Shown here: positions 61,477 to 64,000 of the stretch, piece after piece | How positions within the stretch are numbered: position 1 is the first letter of the stretch | Layout of the letters: every line of letters begins with the position of its first letter | NCBI GenBank assembly: GCA_004123355.1 | Contig: SCHM01000002.1 | Coordinates: 4,871,569 to 4,935,568, forward strand | Reading direction: 5' to 3' | DNA: 64,000 bases | Source: Amphirosellinia nigrospora | Lineage: Eukaryota > Ascomycota > Sordariomycetes > Xylariales > Xylariaceae | The notes under the pieces: model-generated | What the model was told of the DNA's origin: nothing | What the model saw: the letters and a program-made list of their open reading frames with translations, nothing else | The model's database searches: none | Program-made: the position numbers and the translations under genes

Positions 61477-63310
61477 ACCTATTTTTTATTTAAGCAAGCT
61501 ATTTAATTAAAATAGGTTATATTATTAATTTTTATATATTTATTCGAAATAATTTAATAATTATTTATATAATTAATATAAACTATTTAAATTTTAATTT
61601 ATTAAATATTTTTATAATATTTTAATAAGTTTATATATTATAGCTAAGTTTATTATATAGTTTATATTATTACGCGTATATTTTGCTTTTTTAATATAAT
61701 TATTATTTTTTTAATTATTACGATTTTTTTGTTTAATTATAGTTTTTTAAGTTTATAAATTTTTGCTTTTTTAATTATAAGCGATTTTTTATTTTATAGT
61801 TTAGTTTTTTTTATATAATAATATTTATTAAGCTTATAGTTCGTTTTTTAAAAATTAATAACTTTTTTTTTAATAAATAATTTAATATATAATAAAAATT
61901 ATTATATAAATAAATTAGCTAAGCTTTAATAATTAATATAAAAAGCTATTTTAATATTATATAACTTTTTGTTTAATATATTAAAATAAAAATATTATTT
62001 TATTCGGATTATTTAAAATTTAATAAATTAAAAAATAAATAATAAAAAGTTATTAGTTTTAATATATAATATATTTAAATAATATTTTAATTAATTAATA
62101 ATATAGTTAAAATTATATAAAAATAAATTTAATTTTTAAAACTTTTTTATATATTTTTTAGCGTTATTATTTTATTAAAAATATAAAAAAACATTATTAA
62201 AAAATCTTTTTTTACGATATATAATATATACTATATTAAATATTCGATTTATTTTGTATACGATTATTTTAAAAAATTAAAATAATTAATATTTAATAAT
62301 TAAAACTAATAAAAAAATATAAAAATATATAAAAAATAATAATATTATTTTTTTATAATAAAATTTAAACGCGGTTAAATAATAGTTTTTATAGCTATTA
62401 AAAATTAAAAAATAAGCTTTTTTATATAATATTTTATATATTTATTAAAATGTTTAATTTAATTTAAACTTTTTTTATTTATTATTTAACTATTTTTTAT
62501 AGTTTTAACTTTTTAATTATTAAATAAATTTATATTTTCGTATTAAAAAATAAAATAGTTATATTTTACTAAAATAATATAAATAAAATAATATAATTAT
62601 ATAATAAAATTATTTAAATAATAATTAATTATTTTAAATTATTAAGCTATATAAATTTAAATTATTATACGCAATTAAATATAATAATAATTAAATCGGC
62701 TATAATTTTATTTATAATAAATTTAGTTTTATTAAAATTATAAATATTTTTTTCGTAAATTTTATTATTTTTTATTTTTTTATATAAAAATAAAATAAAC
62801 GCGATATTTAATCGGATTTTTATTTAATATTTATTAATAGTTAATTTAATAATTAAATATATTTTAAAGTTTAATTATTATTATATAAAGTTTATAGTTT
62901 AGTTTTTTTAATAAAATATATTTTATAAAGTTAAAATAATTAATTAGCTATATTTCGAATATTATTATACTAAAAAAAAAATAATCGTATAATAAATTAA
63001 ATATATATTTACGATCGAGTTTTTTTTATTTATAATTAATTAAGACTTTAAAAATTATATTTTATTTTAACGTTATATATTATTTATATAATACGATAAA
63101 ATTATATAAAAATATTATAAATTATAGCAGCGCGTTAAATTAATAATCGTAGGTTATTTTTACGTGCTTAAAAAGCTAGAAATATATTGGTTTTTTCGTA
63201 CGATTAAAATATAATTATTAATTAAAATATAAAAGAATTTCAAATAAACGTACAAAAGTTAATAATATAACCTATTTTAATTAAATAGCCCGCTTAAATA
63301 AAAGATGCGT
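61477..63310. mobile_element. TA-flanked DNA transposon, 1,834 bp, Fot1/pogo size class
   Basis: Terminal inverted repeats of about 70 bp: left acctattttttatttaagc and right ..gcttaaataaaagatgcgt, sharing the inner word tttaattaaaataggttat. TA flanks both sides (61,475-61,476 and 63,311-63,312). The left end starts at the point where the gypsy match stops, so it inserted into copy C. The interior is degraded without an open frame. The right terminal repeat and the inner right part (63,120-63,310) keep more C and G than the rest. Confidence 0.72.
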
Positions 63311-63312
63311 TA

Positions 63313-63960
63313 TATATTAATTTATTTATTTAATAATATATTTTATAATAATATATATAAATATATTATATTTATATTTAAAAAACTTTATTTAATATTT
63401 ATTATTATATAATAATTTAATATTTTAATATTAATATTTTTATAATTTTTAATTATTTTTTATTTATAATATTATATTTTTTAAAAGTTATTTAAAAATA
63501 AATAAAACAATTATTATAAAACTATTATTAAAAAAACAAAAAAATATAAGTTCGGTTAAAACTTGCTTAAAAATAAAAAAAACCGAAAAATTTAATAATA
63601 ATAAATAATATAAACAAAAAATAAATAAGTTTAAAATATATATTTATTTAATTTATTATTAAAATTTTTTTAAAATTAATATAAAAATTAATATATAGTT
63701 ATATAATAATTATAGCTATAATAAATAATTAATTAATAAATTTTAATATTAATTATAAATAAATTTTATTTTTAATTTAATATTATTTATATTTTTATTT
63801 TTAATCGTAAATAAAACTTATTTAAAAAAACTTATAAGTTTTTTTAAATATTTAAAAAAACCTATAAATTAAAATATATAAATTAACCATTAAAAAAACC
63901 CATAAGTTTTTTTAAATACCTAAAAAAACCATAAGTTTTCCGTAGGTACCCATAGGTACC
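63313..63960. repeat. AT-rich flank ending in cctaaaaaaacc / acttataag repeats
   Basis: The first 450 bases are featureless AT-rich DNA. From about 63,800 the words aaaaaacttataagttttttt, cccataagtttttttaaa and acctaaaaaaaccataag recur in tandem, and ggtaccc appears twice near 63,947-63,960. Related words occur at 37,839-37,990, at the other edge of this AT block. From about 63,960 composition returns to normal, and the last 40 bases contain nothing I can identify. Confidence 0.45.
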
Positions 63961-64000
63961 CATTTCCGAACCTTAACTGCACGTCTTTATCTTGGTACTT

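Noticed and set aside
63800-64000. CCCATA/CCTAAA-type words suggesting a telomere
   Set aside because: The words are irregular, not a TTAGGG-type array, and normal sequence follows at the window end.

Overview
The window looks like a piece of a filamentous ascomycete (Pezizomycotina) genome with a two-speed structure. Three very AT-rich blocks (about 1-10,670, 25,560-33,350 and 37,800-63,960) are almost free of open reading frames, are dominated by A, T and TA steps, and keep cytosine mostly in a few contexts (gct, cg). This is the pattern expected after repeat-induced point mutation (RIP). Between them lie two islands of normal base composition (about 10,670-25,560 and 33,350-37,800) that carry all the genes. 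Introns are short, with GT..AG borders and fungal-type donors (GTAAGC, GTAAGT, GTATGT). I see no rRNA, tRNA or CRISPR.

Island 1 holds, in order: a decayed minus-strand gene with an acidic tail (about 11,188-12,124); an FTA2-like/protein-kinase-like gene (12,745-14,183, +); a minus-strand fungal hypothetical gene (15,482-16,312); a CAP10/glycosyltransferase-90 membrane protein gene (19,361-22,131, +); and a heterokaryon-incompatibility (HET) domain gene (22,930-25,296, +). Island 2 holds one NACHT-type NLR (STAND) gene (34,451 to about 37,182 or beyond, +), with a HeLo-like N-terminus, P-loop, Walker B and a C-terminal ankyrin-like tail. Nearly every gene is split by single-base indels, many in short homopolymers, with very few in-frame stops. 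They are either recent pseudogenes or genes damaged by consensus errors in a long-read assembly.

The AT blocks are layers of transposon fossils. Block 1 holds a Ty3/gypsy-type element (4,191-10,667) with about 245-bp LTRs, abutting an LTR of another family (3,990-4,190). Block 2 is one Ty1/copia-type element on the minus strand (25,562-33,350, target duplication CGTTT) with an 814-bp foldback MITE (32,373-33,186) inserted beside its 5' LTR. Block 3 holds a palindromic element with arms of about 1.5 kb (38,477-41,554), two TA-flanked DNA transposons of about 1.83 kb (44,802-46,625 and 61,477-63,310), and a minus-strand copy of the block 1 gypsy family (from 49,253) split by a Ty1/copia element (53,283-60,591, 283-bp LTRs, target duplication ATTAT). 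A 198-bp solo LTR (37,286-37,483, target duplication GTTTC) belongs to the same family as the LTR at 3,990 and sits in what looks like an intron of the NLR gene.

The genes do not form a pathway. The shared theme of HET and NLR genes is non-self recognition and programmed cell death, a class often found in transposon-rich, fast-changing parts of fungal genomes. I did not find a convincing new biological system. The points most worth checking are the indel pattern, the solo LTR in the intron, the large palindrome, and the unevenly RIPed islet at 4,075-4,335.
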